A stretch of 64,000 bases of DNA from Devosia indica (GTDB lineage: Bacteria > Pseudomonadota > Alphaproteobacteria > Rhizobiales > Devosiaceae). The translations under genes and the position numbers were made by a program. The notes beneath the pieces are model-generated. The model had not been told where the DNA came from. It ran no database searches and saw nothing but the letters and a program-made list of their open reading frames with translations. Each line of letters opens with the position of its first letter. Position 1 is the stretch's first letter. Shown here piece after piece: positions 36,256 to 44,932 of this stretch. Location of the stretch: NCBI RefSeq assembly GCF_003056405.1, contig NZ_PYVZ01000004.1:186001-250000 (forward strand), in the 5' to 3' direction.

Positions 36256-36416
36256 GAATGGGGTGTTTCTGAAAATTGCCCCCTATGTAGGGGATCGGCG
36301 TCACTTTGCCAAACCAGGCAAGCCATGCGGCGGTGCGCAAATCGGTTCACCCTCTTGTGACAACGGGTATTGAGAGGCTAGACCTTGGCGCAACGCCATG
36401 AGGAGGGGGTCGCTTC

Positions 36417-37025
36417 ATGCCCGCCGAAATACTGCCGCTGATCTACGCACTGGTGCTGGGCTATCTTTCAGGCTCGATCCCGTTTGGCCTGATCCTGACC
36501 CAGGCGGCCGGCATGGGCGATATCCGTTCCATTGGTTCGGGCAATATCGGCGCGACCAATGTGCTGCGCACGGGCAATCGCCCCATTGCGGCAGCGACGC
36601 TGGTGCTCGACGCGCTCAAGGCCGTCGCGCCCATTCTGATCGCGCGCTATTTCTGGGGCGAAGACGCGGCGCGGTTTGCCGCGCTGGGTGCCTTCCTTGG
36701 CCATTGCTTTCCTGTTTGGATCGGTTTCAAAGGCGGCAAGGGTGTGGCCGTGATGATCGGCTCCCTGCTGGCGCTGAGCTGGCCCGCCGGGCTGATCTTC
36801 TGCGCGGTTTGGCTGTTGATCGCTTTTACCCGCAAGATCTCGTCGCTGGCCGCGCTGACCGCGGCGGCGACGGCGCCCATTTTTGCCTATGTATTCAATG
36901 GTGAGCGGTTGGCACTGGTGGTGACCGGGTTGGCGCTGCTGTTGTTCTTCCAGCACCGGGAGAATATCGCCAGGCTGCTCAAAGGCACCGAGCCCACCAT
37001 CGGCGGCGACAAGAAGGTGCGCTGA
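36417..37025 (+). CDS. plsY: Acyl-phosphate glycerol-3-phosphate acyltransferase PlsY
   Basis: A 202-residue inner-membrane enzyme making lysophosphatidate from acyl-phosphate, the first committed step of phospholipid synthesis with PlsX. About five to seven hydrophobic helices. Signature loops are G-Y-L-x-G-S-I-P-F-G (about 15-24), [11 protein letters not shown] (41-51) and [10 protein letters not shown] (near 102). A good AGGAGG-like site precedes the ATG. The stop shares a base with the dprA start (TGATG), so translation is coupled. Confidence 0.96.
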   Translation: MPAEILPLIYALVLGYLSGSIPFGLILTQAAGMGDIRSIGSGNIGATNVLRTGNRPIAAATLVLDALKAVAPILIARYFWGEDAARFAALGAFLGHCFPVWIGFKGGKGVAVMIGSLLALSWPAGLIFCAVWLLIAFTRKISSLAALTAAATAPIFAYVFNGERLALVVTGLALLLFFQHRENIARLLKGTEPTIGGDKKVR

Positions 37026-38149
37026 TGCAGGCCGGGCGGATGACCAGAGAGTTGACGCCCGCCCAACGTATCGCCTGGCTGCGGTTGATCCGCACCGAAA
37101 ATGTCGGGCCGGTGACCTTCCGGCAGTTACTCAACCGGTTCGGCTCCGCGGAGGCGGCGCTGGAGGCCCTTCCCGATATCAGCGCCAAGGCAGGACGGCC
37201 GATGCAGGCGATCAGTCCTGCGCGGGCCGAAGACGAGATTGCGGGACTCGACCGCTATGGTGCCCGCCTTGTGGCTCAGGGCGAGCCGGGATATCCGGAA
37301 CATTTGCTGCAGATCTCAGGCGCCCCGCCATTGTTGACCCTTGCCGGGGGCGAGCGGCTCGATTGGCACCGCACGGTGGGCATTGTCGGGGCGCGGAACG
37401 CGTCAAGTGCAGGGGTGAAAATGACCCGCAAGCTGGCGGGCGATCTCGGTGCGAGCGGCTATTGCGTTGTTTCCGGTCTGGCGCGGGGGATCGATACCGC
37501 CGCGCATCGGGCCAGTCTTGAAACCGGCACCATTGCCGTGCTCGCAGGGGGCTTTGATCGCATCTATCCCGAGGAGAACATTCCGCTTGCGCACGACATT
37601 CTCGACAATGGCGGAGCCTTGCTGACAGAAATGCCGCTGGGCTGGGAGCCACGATCGCGTGACTTCCCGAGACGTAACCGTCTGGTTTCGGGGTTATCGC
37701 TTGGCGTGGTGGTGGTCGAGGCGGCCAAGCGCTCGGGCTCGCTGATTACCGCCCGGCTGGCCCTCGAACAGAATCGCGATGTCTTTGCGGTGCCCGGTTC
37801 GCCGCTGGACCCTCGGGCCGAGGGTGGTAACCTACTGATCCAGCAGGGCGCGCGACTTGTCACCAGCGCAGCAGACATCATCGAGGTGGTGAGCAGTGCC
37901 GACCCGGCCCGCCACGCCCTGTTCGAGCCGGAATGGCGACCGGACGAAGCCACCGAGCAGAGTGAGCCGGCGCCGGATGACCGGAGCAAACTACTGCAGG
38001 CGCTGAGCACGACGCCGGTGGACGTCGACGAGCTGATTGCCCAGACCGGTATCGCGCCGCAGGCCATGCAGATCCTGCTGCTCGAACTCGATATTGGTGG
38101 ACAGATCGAGTGGTCCAGCGGGCAATTGGTGGCGCTGCGCTACAGCTAG
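37025..38149 (+). CDS. dprA: DNA processing protein DprA
   Basis: A 374-residue protein that loads RecA onto incoming single-stranded DNA in transformation. An N-terminal SAM/HhH-like region is followed by the Rossmann DprA domain with G-I-V-G-A-R-N-A-S, S150-G-L-A-R-G-I-D157, a G-x-D-R-I-Y-P-E-E-N segment and F-P-R-R-N-R-L-V-S-G-L-S. A C-terminal winged-helix DprA/DML1 domain (about 315-374) ends the protein. ATG 37025 or 37040 may be used. The stop overlaps convergent murB by 4 bases. Confidence 0.95.
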   Translation: MQAGRMTRELTPAQRIAWLRLIRTENVGPVTFRQLLNRFGSAEAALEALPDISAKAGRPMQAISPARAEDEIAGLDRYGARLVAQGEPGYPEHLLQISGAPPLLTLAGGERLDWHRTVGIVGARNASSAGVKMTRKLAGDLGASGYCVVSGLARGIDTAAHRASLETGTIAVLAGGFDRIYPEENIPLAHDILDNGGALLTEMPLGWEPRSRDFPRRNRLVSGLSLGVVVVEAAKRSGSLITARLALEQNRDVFAVPGSPLDPRAEGGNLLIQQGARLVTSAADIIEVVSSADPARHALFEPEWRPDEATEQSEPAPDDRSKLLQALSTTPVDVDELIAQTGIAPQAMQILLLELDIGGQIEWSSGQLVALRYS

Positions 38150-39180
38150 AGAAAGATGGGTTCTTCGTGCAGCGAAATGCCGAAGCGGGACTGAACGGTT
38201 TGCTTGATGTGGCTGGCAAGGGCGGCAATGTCTGCCTGCTGTGCGCCGCCATGATTGACGAGAACCAGCGCGTGGCGCTCGGAGATGCCCGCCGGGCCCA
38301 GGCGGTATCCCTTGAGACCGGATTTCTCGATCAGCCAGCCGGCCGAGAGTTTTGCCTTACCATCAGGCTGCGGATAGCAGGGTGCGGATGGAAATTCACT
38401 TAGGACCGGGTCGGCTTCAGTCGCCGTGACAATCGGGTTCTGGAAGAAGGAACCGGCATTGGGCGTTTCTCGCCAATCGGGGAGCTTGCTGGTGCGTAGT
38501 GCGATAACGCGATCCATCACCGCTCGAGGGCCGATTTCCGCCGAACCGGCAAGATCAGACAGGCCGGCGAACCCCAGATTGGGTGTCCAGGTCGCGGGTA
38601 GCGTGAAGCGGACGGCAAGAACGACGTATCGGTTCGGATGATGTTTGAACATGCTGTCGCGATAGCCGAAAGCGCACTCGCCCTTGCCAAATGTCAACGT
38701 GGCACCAGAAGCCCGGTCATAGGCGGTCAGTGAGTGGAAGATATCGGCCAGTTCGGCCCCATAGGCGCCAATATTCTGCACCGGTGCGGCACCGACCGTG
38801 CCTGGAATAAGCGCCAGGTTCTCCAGGCCACCCAGGCCCTGGTCCACCGTCCAGCTCACGAAATCGTGCCAGGTTTCGCCTGCGGCGGCTTCGATCAGGG
38901 TATCTTCGCTGGTCTGATCGATGATCGATCGGCCACGCAGCGTAAGCATGGCCGTGATTCCATCGAATTCGGGCGCCAGCACGACATTGCTGCCACCGCC
39001 AAGGATGCGCACTGGCAGGTTTCGCGCGGCGGCATGGTCGAAGAGGGCCGGCAATAGATCGTGCTGATCAATCTTCACCCCGAAGCGCGAGCGGGCCCGC
39101 AGCGCCAGGGTGTTGTGGGCGGTCAGGTCAAAGTCGGGAATCAGGGCGGCAGCGATGTCGGTCATTGGCCGCATAGACAT
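38146..39180 (-). CDS. murB: UDP-N-acetylenolpyruvoylglucosamine reductase, type I (E. coli-like) MurB
   Basis: A 344-residue FAD enzyme reducing UDP-GlcNAc-enolpyruvate to UDP-MurNAc. Segments run colinear with E. coli MurB: N-T-L-A-L, I-L-G-G-G-S-N-V-V, G-L-E-N-L-A-L-I-P-G-T-V-G-A-A-P-V-Q-N-I-G-A-Y-G, F-G-Y-R-D-S-M-F-K, P-N-A-G-S-F-F-Q-N-P-I-V (catalytic Ser in G-S-F-F) and A-G-W-L-I-E. Length and the Y-R-D-S insertion make it type I, whereas alphaproteobacteria normally carry type IIa MurB in the dcw cluster. Start ATG 39180; ATG 39165 is also plausible. It may be a second copy. Confidence 0.9.
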   Translation of the reverse strand: MSMRPMTDIAAALIPDFDLTAHNTLALRARSRFGVKIDQHDLLPALFDHAAARNLPVRILGGGSNVVLAPEFDGITAMLTLRGRSIIDQTSEDTLIEAAAGETWHDFVSWTVDQGLGGLENLALIPGTVGAAPVQNIGAYGAELADIFHSLTAYDRASGATLTFGKGECAFGYRDSMFKHHPNRYVVLAVRFTLPATWTPNLGFAGLSDLAGSAEIGPRAVMDRVIALRTSKLPDWRETPNAGSFFQNPIVTATEADPVLSEFPSAPCYPQPDGKAKLSAGWLIEKSGLKGYRLGPAGISERHALVLVNHGGAQQADIAALASHIKQTVQSRFGISLHEEPIFL

Positions 39181-39250
39181 CACTTTTGCTGTCCCTCAAG
39201 CAAGAGAGAATGCAGCCCCGGCATGGATGCGCGGGGCCGTATTGAGTGGA

Positions 39251-40276
39251 TCAGCGGCCACCTTCGATCTTGCGGTGGCGCTGATTGACACCTCCGACAC
39301 CGTAAGGGTAGTCGGCCATGTCAGGCTTGCTGGCGGCGTTCAGTCGATCCACTTCCTCTGCCGTCAGGACCAGGTCTGCGGCACCCAGATTGTCGTTAAG
39401 CTGCTGCTCGGTGCGGACACCCAGGATCACCGAGGTCACCGCAGGCTGTGCGGCCGTCCAGGCCAGGGCAACCTGCGCCATACTAACACCGCGGGCCTTG
39501 GCGATATCTTCGACGGCCCCGATGATCTCCCAGGTGCGCGATTGCGCATTGCGGGCCTCATAGGCCTCCATGCCCCGCTTGGGGTTTTCACCCAGCCGGC
39601 TGACGCCCGTTGGCATCTGGTCGCGCTTGTACTTGCCCGAGAGCCAGCCGCCGCCGAGGGGCGACCAGGGTAGCAGCCCCATATTGGCGTCCCGGCAGGC
39701 CGGGACAATTTCGTGCTCGATGTCGCGAACGAGCAGATTGTATTGCGGCTGGAGGGTCACGGGTGGCGCAAGGCCCTGCAGTTTGGCGATCCAGACGGCC
39801 TTGGTGAGCTGCCAGCCAAGGAAGTTCGAAAAGCCGTAATAGGCGATCTTGCCCGCGCTGGTGGCGTCGTCGAGAAAGCGCAGGGTCTCCTCGATCGGCG
39901 TCAGGGCGTCCCAGGCGTGCATCTGGTAGAGGTCGATCTGCTCGACCCCGAGCCGACGCAGCGAGGCTTCAAGGGCCTCGGACAGGTGCTTGCGCGACAG
40001 CCCGATATGGTTGGGGCCATCGCCCATGGGGAAGCGGCCCTTGGTCGCGATGACCAGGTCCCGGAGTTTTTTCGTCTTGAGCCAGCGCCCAACGATTTCC
40101 TCCGAGGTGCCGGCCGAATAGACATCGGCAGTATCGAGGAAATTGCCGCCGGCCTCGACATAGCGGTCCATCAGCGCATGGGCCGTGGCTTCGTCGGATT
40201 CAGCGCCAAAGGTCATGGTGCCGAGGCAAAGATGAGAGACGACGGCCCCACTATTTCCAAGCTTGCGATAGTCCAT
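39251..40276 (-). CDS. Aldo/keto reductase
   Basis: A 341-residue NADPH-dependent TIM-barrel oxidoreductase. The catalytic tetrad is recognisable: Asp and Tyr in N-F-L-D-T-A-D-V-Y-S, Lys in V-I-A-T-K-G-R-F, His in Y-Q-M-H-A-W-D. The cofactor loop S-P-L-G-G-G-W-L-S-G-K-Y and the V-I-L-G-V-R-T-E-Q-Q-L end segment match the AKR11/YajO-like group. Substrate unknown. ATG 40276 follows a GGAGGAG-like site; upstream in-frame residues are not AKR-like. Confidence 0.93.
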   Translation of the reverse strand: MDYRKLGNSGAVVSHLCLGTMTFGAESDEATAHALMDRYVEAGGNFLDTADVYSAGTSEEIVGRWLKTKKLRDLVIATKGRFPMGDGPNHIGLSRKHLSEALEASLRRLGVEQIDLYQMHAWDALTPIEETLRFLDDATSAGKIAYYGFSNFLGWQLTKAVWIAKLQGLAPPVTLQPQYNLLVRDIEHEIVPACRDANMGLLPWSPLGGGWLSGKYKRDQMPTGVSRLGENPKRGMEAYEARNAQSRTWEIIGAVEDIAKARGVSMAQVALAWTAAQPAVTSVILGVRTEQQLNDNLGAADLVLTAEEVDRLNAASKPDMADYPYGVGGVNQRHRKIEGGR

Positions 40277-40453
40277 TGTCTGCTCCTCCTTGTACGATGT
40301 CGGCACAGCACCCTCGCCGGCGGAAGCCTTGGCGGTTCTTGGCAGTGCTGATGGTGTGGTGCTGAGCGCAGAACGCGCCCAGACAAGTGTGCATGCGTAT
40401 GCGGAGGAGGGCAAGCCCTTGCGGGCACTGAGGTCCTTTTTGCCCGTCCGGGG

Positions 40454-41491
40454 TCAGCCGGCCAGTTTGCGCATGAGTGCTTCGAGCGGGCCGGCCGTAA
40501 AGTGCCGCGACCAGAGCCATGAGAAGACTGTTGCGATCAACATGAACGCCAGGGTCGCCAGCAGCGCAGATTCGATCGTGCCCGCCCCCAACAGGCCCAT
40601 GGCCTCGAGCGTACCCATGCCGAGGAGAATATGGGCAATGTAGAGAGTCAGTGTCTGCCGGCCTGCCGGAAGCAGGACGCTGAACGACTTGCTCAGCAAT
40701 CGGCTTTCGAATGCGAGCAGGCAGAGGCCGATGACAGCCATGGCGGTGCCGCAGCCGCCCATGACGAAAAACGGTCCGGGGGGAACAGGTTTCAGGCCGC
40801 TCAATGGTCCGAGAAATGTGCTGGTCAGTTGTGAGAAACCGACAGAGGCAGCAAGCAGAGCCAGACCGCAAAATACCAGTGCGGCCTGGGTGCGCCGTTC
40901 CCGAAGTGGAAGTTTTGCGATGGCCATGCCGCAGGCGAAGAAGGCGAACCAAGGCACGACCGGGTGCCAGCCATTGAACATCAGATTGCGCAGGAATCCC
41001 GGCACGGTCCAGAGATCGGTATAGGCAAGACTGGTCCAGTCCCAGCCCGTGTCATAGTCAAAAAGAACTGTAAGCCCGATAAATTCCAGCGGCAGCGCTA
41101 TGACTATGACTGGCAGCCAAAACAGCGGGAGCCGCAGAACCACAGCGCCGAGCAGAAAGTAGGCCGCGTAGAAATGCAGGATGTCGGCCTCGAAAATCAA
41201 CAGGTTGATCAGGCCCAGGATGAAGAGGAAAGTGGCGCGCTTCAATATCGCGGCGGTCGGGTGTTGCCGACCTGCGAAGGCAAGGGTGAACCCGAGCCCC
41301 GCGAGTACCACAAAGGTTGCGGCGGCGCGGCCCTCAAGTAGCCCGACGAGTTGGTTGAGCAGGGATGGACCTTCTTCTACGCCAAGGGCCAGGCGAAAAT
41401 TGACTGCGACCATGCCGGCCAGCGCGAGATAGCGTGCCAGATCGAGACCGTGCAAACGCGCCGATGGACTGGACAAGGATGATTGAACCAC
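40454..41491 (-). CDS. DUF418 membrane protein
   Basis: A 345-residue integral membrane protein with about eight to ten hydrophobic helices and a C-terminal DUF418 region (G-R-Q-T-L-T-L-Y-I-A-H-I-L, then W-S-R-H-F-x-x-G-P-L-E-x-L-M-R). The N-terminal R-L-H-G-L-D-L-A-R-Y-L-A-L-x-G-M segment resembles acyltransferase-3/heparan acetyltransferase-like starts. Function unknown. Starts at GTG 41491 behind GGAGG. Divergent from a TetR gene, with a perfect palindrome between them, so it is probably the repressor's target. Confidence 0.85.
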   Translation of the reverse strand: MVQSSLSSPSARLHGLDLARYLALAGMVAVNFRLALGVEEGPSLLNQLVGLLEGRAAATFVVLAGLGFTLAFAGRQHPTAAILKRATFLFILGLINLLIFEADILHFYAAYFLLGAVVLRLPLFWLPVIVIALPLEFIGLTVLFDYDTGWDWTSLAYTDLWTVPGFLRNLMFNGWHPVVPWFAFFACGMAIAKLPLRERRTQAALVFCGLALLAASVGFSQLTSTFLGPLSGLKPVPPGPFFVMGGCGTAMAVIGLCLLAFESRLLSKSFSVLLPAGRQTLTLYIAHILLGMGTLEAMGLLGAGTIESALLATLAFMLIATVFSWLWSRHFTAGPLEALMRKLAG

Positions 41492-41518
41492 GGGTCGACC
41501 TCCATTATGCTAGAATCA

Positions 41519-41534
41519 GAACGAACGTTCGTTC
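41519..41534. promoter_or_regulatory. Perfect 16-bp palindrome, likely TetR operator
   Basis: GAACGAACGTTCGTTC is fully self-complementary, 28 bases from the DUF418 start and 45 from the TetR start, as expected for a shared operator bound by a TetR dimer. A CATAAT on the minus strand just downstream could be the -10 of the DUF418 gene. Confidence 0.75.
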
Positions 41535-41578
41535 AGTTTTCTTGTAGCAGTGTTTGGCGATCGGGCAAGAGGCGGAAG

Positions 41579-42169
41579 ATGAGAAAAGGAACGGCCGAAC
41601 GGCGGCTACAGATTTTGGAAGCAGCGGTCCACTGCTTCATCAAGCAAGGCTACCACCAGACAGGCATGCGCGATGTTGCGGCCCAGGCTCGGGTCAGCTT
41701 GGGAAATGTTTACAATCACTTTGCCGGCAAGGAAGAGATCCTGGCCACTATCGCCGGCCTCGAGGCTGAAGAGCTGGCGGTGTTTGTCAGCCAGTTGCGC
41801 GGTGAAGGCGACCCCACTCTACGGTTGGAGCGCTTTGTTGCAGACTACGCTGCCTATTCCGGCCAAGCGGACAATGCGTTGCTGAGCCTCGAGATTGTTG
41901 CCGCTGCTGCTCGGGAACCGAAGATGGCGGCGCTGTTCCTGGGCAATCGGCAGAAGCTGGTGGAAGCGCTGGCAGCCCTGGTGGGAGAGTTCAGGCAAAG
42001 CGCCGATGGTCTTGCGGCGCAGGAAGAGGTGGCCCGTCTGCTGCTTGACACCATGGAGGGGCAGGCGATCCGCATGGTCATCGAGGGTAGAAAGCCAAAC
42101 GAGACGGAGATGTCGACACTGCAGCATTTCGCCCTGGCCGCGGTCAGTGGGGCTGCCATCACCGACTAG
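41579..42169 (+). CDS. TetR/AcrR family transcriptional regulator
   Basis: A 196-residue repressor. HTH region about 10-55: R-R-L-Q-I-L-E-A-A-V-H-C-F-I-K-Q-G-Y, then T-G-M-R-D-V-A-A-Q-A-R-V-S-L-G-N-V-Y-N-H-F, the canonical TetR recognition helix. The C-terminal domain resembles the BetI-like TetR_C class. ATG 41579 was chosen because it follows a GGCGGAAG-like site and begins at the usual distance from the HTH. Likely binds the palindrome at 41519-41534, controlling itself and the DUF418 gene. Confidence 0.9.
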   Translation: MRKGTAERRLQILEAAVHCFIKQGYHQTGMRDVAAQARVSLGNVYNHFAGKEEILATIAGLEAEELAVFVSQLRGEGDPTLRLERFVADYAAYSGQADNALLSLEIVAAAAREPKMAALFLGNRQKLVEALAALVGEFRQSADGLAAQEEVARLLLDTMEGQAIRMVIEGRKPNETEMSTLQHFALAAVSGAAITD

Positions 42170-42253
42170 CCTTCTCAGCGTGCCCGTTGACACCGGCATC
42201 CGCCTTCACCATGTTGCGCGCTCTTTGAGTTGGCAGTTGCGGAAAGCTATTCC

Positions 42254-44875
42254 ATGAAGGTCGTCGTCGTTGAAAGTCCGGCTAAAGCCAAGACAATCAA
42301 CAAATATTTGGGCAAGGACTACGAGGTCCTGGCCAGCTTCGGCCATATCCGTGACCTGCCGGCGAAGGACGGTTCGGTGCGACCGGACGAGGATTTTGCC
42401 ATGTCGTGGGTCGTTGACACGGCGGCAAAGAAGCGCATCGCCGACATCGCCTCGGCGCTCAAGGGAGCCGACGGGCTGATCCTAGCGACTGACCCGGATC
42501 GCGAAGGCGAGGCCATTTCCTGGCACATTCTGGACGTCCTGCGCGCCAAAAAGGCGCTCAAGAAGGACACGCCGGTGCAGCGTGTGGTGTTCAACGCGAT
42601 CACCAAGGACGCCGTTACCGCCGCGATGGCCGCGCCCCGTGACATCGATATGCCTCTGGTTGACGCCTATTTGGCGCGCCGTGCCCTCGATTACCTGGTT
42701 GGTTTCACGCTGTCGCCGATCCTCTGGCGCAAGCTGCCGGGGTCGCGTTCGGCCGGGCGCGTGCAGTCGGTTGCGTTGCGGCTGGTTTCGGACCGCGAGC
42801 GAGAGATCGAGAAGTTCAAGGCGGATGAATATTGGTCAGTCGAGGCGCATCTGGCACAGGGTGGCAAGAATTTCCTGGCGCGGCTGTTCGCGGTTGACGG
42901 CAAAAAGACCGACAAGCTCGACGTCAAGACAGGCGACGATGCCGCCGCGCTCAAGACGCTGATCGAGGCCGGCCAGTTCAATGTGGCCAATGTCGAGAAG
43001 AAGCCGACCAAGCGCAATCCCTATGCACCGTTCACCACCTCGAGCCTGCAGCAGGACGCGTCTTCGCGGCTCGGCCTGTCGCCGAACCGGACAATGCAGA
43101 TTGCCCAGCGCCTCTACGAGGACGGGCTGATCACCTATATGCGTACCGATGCGGTGCAGATGGCGCCCGAGGGCATTGCCATGGCGCGCTCGGTGATCGG
43201 AAAGTACTTCGGGCCGGAATATTTGCCTGAAAAGGCCCGCATCTATCAGTCCAAGGCCAAGAATGCGCAGGAAGCGCACGAAGCCATCCGCCCCACAGAC
43301 ATGTTCAAGCGGCCCGAGAGCCTTAATCTCGACGCCGATCAGGCCAAGCTCTACGGCTTGATCTGGAAGCGTACGCTTGCCAGCCAGATGGCGTCGGCGG
43401 AAATCGACCGCACCTCGGTGGATATCGCCGTCAATGTGCCGGGCCGGGCCGTGACTCTGCGTGCGACCGGTTCTGTCGTCAAATTCCCAGGCTTTCTGAC
43501 CCTTTACGGGGTGGAGGCCAAGACCGACAATGACAGCGACGGTGATGAGGAAGGCCGCGAATTGCCGCCCCTGGCGGTCGGCGACAAGCCTGAACTGAAA
43601 AAGGTCGAAATCGAGCAGCATTTCACCCAGCCGCCAGCGCGTTACACCGAAGCGAGCCTGATTAAAAAGATGGAGGAGCTGGGCATTGGCCGGCCCTCTA
43701 CCTATGCGGCGACCCTGACCACGCTCAAGGATCGCGACTACGTCAAGCTCGAGGGCAAGGCGCTGCACCCCGAGGATCGCGGACGCATCGTGACTTCGTT
43801 CCTTGAAAGCTTCTTTTCCCGCTACGTCGAGTACGATTTTACGGCTCATCTTGAGGAACAGCTCGATCAGGTCTCAGCCGGCGAGCTCGACTACAAGGTG
43901 TTGCTGCGTGATTTCTGGAAGGACTTCACGGTTGCGACCGAGGAGATCAAGGATCTGCGCGTGTCCGAAGTGCTGGACGCGCTCAATGACATGCTGGCGG
44001 ATCACATCTTCCCGGCCAAGGACGATGGTTCGGACCCGCGCAAATGTCCCACTTGCGGTACTGGCACGTTGTCACTGAAGCTTGGCAAGTTCGGCGCCTT
44101 TATTGGCTGCTCAAACTACCCGGACTGCAAGCACACCATGCAGCTTTCGGACGCGGCCACCGGCCAGTCTTCCGAGGCGGTTGCTGGCGACGGTGTGCTG
44201 GGTACAGACCCGGAAAGCGGCGAGGAAGTGTTCCTCAAGTCCGGCCGTTTTGGTCCCTATGTGCAATTGGGTGATGGCAAGGAGCCCAAGCGTTCCTCAC
44301 TGCCCAAGGGGTGGGATGCTGCCAGTATGACGCTGGAGAAGGCGCTGCAATTGCTTGCCCTGCCGCGCGAGGTTGGTCTGCATCCTGAGACGGGTCTGCC
44401 CATTTCGGCGGGCCTTGGTCGTTATGGACCGTTCCTGCTGCATGATGGCAAGTATGCCAATCTTCCAGATGTGGAAGAGGTGTTTACCGTTGGACTCAAT
44501 CGCGCCGTCGACCTGATCGCCCAGAAGGCGGCCAGTGGCGGACGCGGCGGGCGCGGCGCGGCTGTTGCAGCTATCCAGACCTTCGAGCATGATGGTGGGC
44601 CGATCACTGTGCGGGCAGGTCGCTATGGGCCCTATGTCAATCAGGGCAAGATCAACGCGACACTGCCCAAGGACCTCAAGCCTGAAGACGTCACGGTGGA
44701 GCAGGCCATCGCATTGATTGCTGCGCGTGCCGAGGCGACTGGCGGCAAGAAGCGAACGCCTGCCAAGAAGGCGGCCGCCAAGAAGCCAGCGGCGAAAAAG
44801 GCCCCGGCCAAGAAATCCGCGGCAAAGAAGCCTGCCGCAAAGAAGATCGCGAAGTCTGAAGACGTACCGTTCTGA
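42254..44875 (+). CDS. topA: DNA topoisomerase I
   Basis: An 873-residue type IA topoisomerase relaxing negative supercoils. Toprim domain with V-V-V-E-S-P-A-K-A-K-T-I and T79-D-P-D-R-E-G-E; active-site Tyr295 in L-I-T-Y-M-R-T-D. A C-terminal zinc finger (C-P-T-C-G...C-S-N-Y-P-D-C) follows, then two Toprim_Crpt repeats (S-G-R-F-G-P-Y-V-Q and A-G-R-Y-G-P-Y-V-N types). The tail is Lys/Ala-rich (repeats of K-K-x-A-A), a DNA-binding feature. ATG 42254 gives the standard N terminus. Confidence 0.97.
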   Translation: MKVVVVESPAKAKTINKYLGKDYEVLASFGHIRDLPAKDGSVRPDEDFAMSWVVDTAAKKRIADIASALKGADGLILATDPDREGEAISWHILDVLRAKKALKKDTPVQRVVFNAITKDAVTAAMAAPRDIDMPLVDAYLARRALDYLVGFTLSPILWRKLPGSRSAGRVQSVALRLVSDREREIEKFKADEYWSVEAHLAQGGKNFLARLFAVDGKKTDKLDVKTGDDAAALKTLIEAGQFNVANVEKKPTKRNPYAPFTTSSLQQDASSRLGLSPNRTMQIAQRLYEDGLITYMRTDAVQMAPEGIAMARSVIGKYFGPEYLPEKARIYQSKAKNAQEAHEAIRPTDMFKRPESLNLDADQAKLYGLIWKRTLASQMASAEIDRTSVDIAVNVPGRAVTLRATGSVVKFPGFLTLYGVEAKTDNDSDGDEEGRELPPLAVGDKPELKKVEIEQHFTQPPARYTEASLIKKMEELGIGRPSTYAATLTTLKDRDYVKLEGKALHPEDRGRIVTSFLESFFSRYVEYDFTAHLEEQLDQVSAGELDYKVLLRDFWKDFTVATEEIKDLRVSEVLDALNDMLADHIFPAKDDGSDPRKCPTCGTGTLSLKLGKFGAFIGCSNYPDCKHTMQLSDAATGQSSEAVAGDGVLGTDPESGEEVFLKSGRFGPYVQLGDGKEPKRSSLPKGWDAASMTLEKALQLLALPREVGLHPETGLPISAGLGRYGPFLLHDGKYANLPDVEEVFTVGLNRAVDLIAQKAASGGRGGRGAAVAAIQTFEHDGGPITVRAGRYGPYVNQGKINATLPKDLKPEDVTVEQAIALIAARAEATGGKKRTPAKKAAAKKPAAKKAPAKKSAAKKPAAKKIAKSEDVPF

Positions 44876-44932
44876 GGGCTCAACAGCCTGGCAGTGTCGC
44901 TCTCGCTCGCCCGGGGGTGACGCTGCAGGTGC

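Noticed and set aside
34852..36360. A 502-codon open frame antisense to rnr
   Set aside because: RNase R motifs are intact on the minus strand; the plus-strand translation has no recognisable domain.
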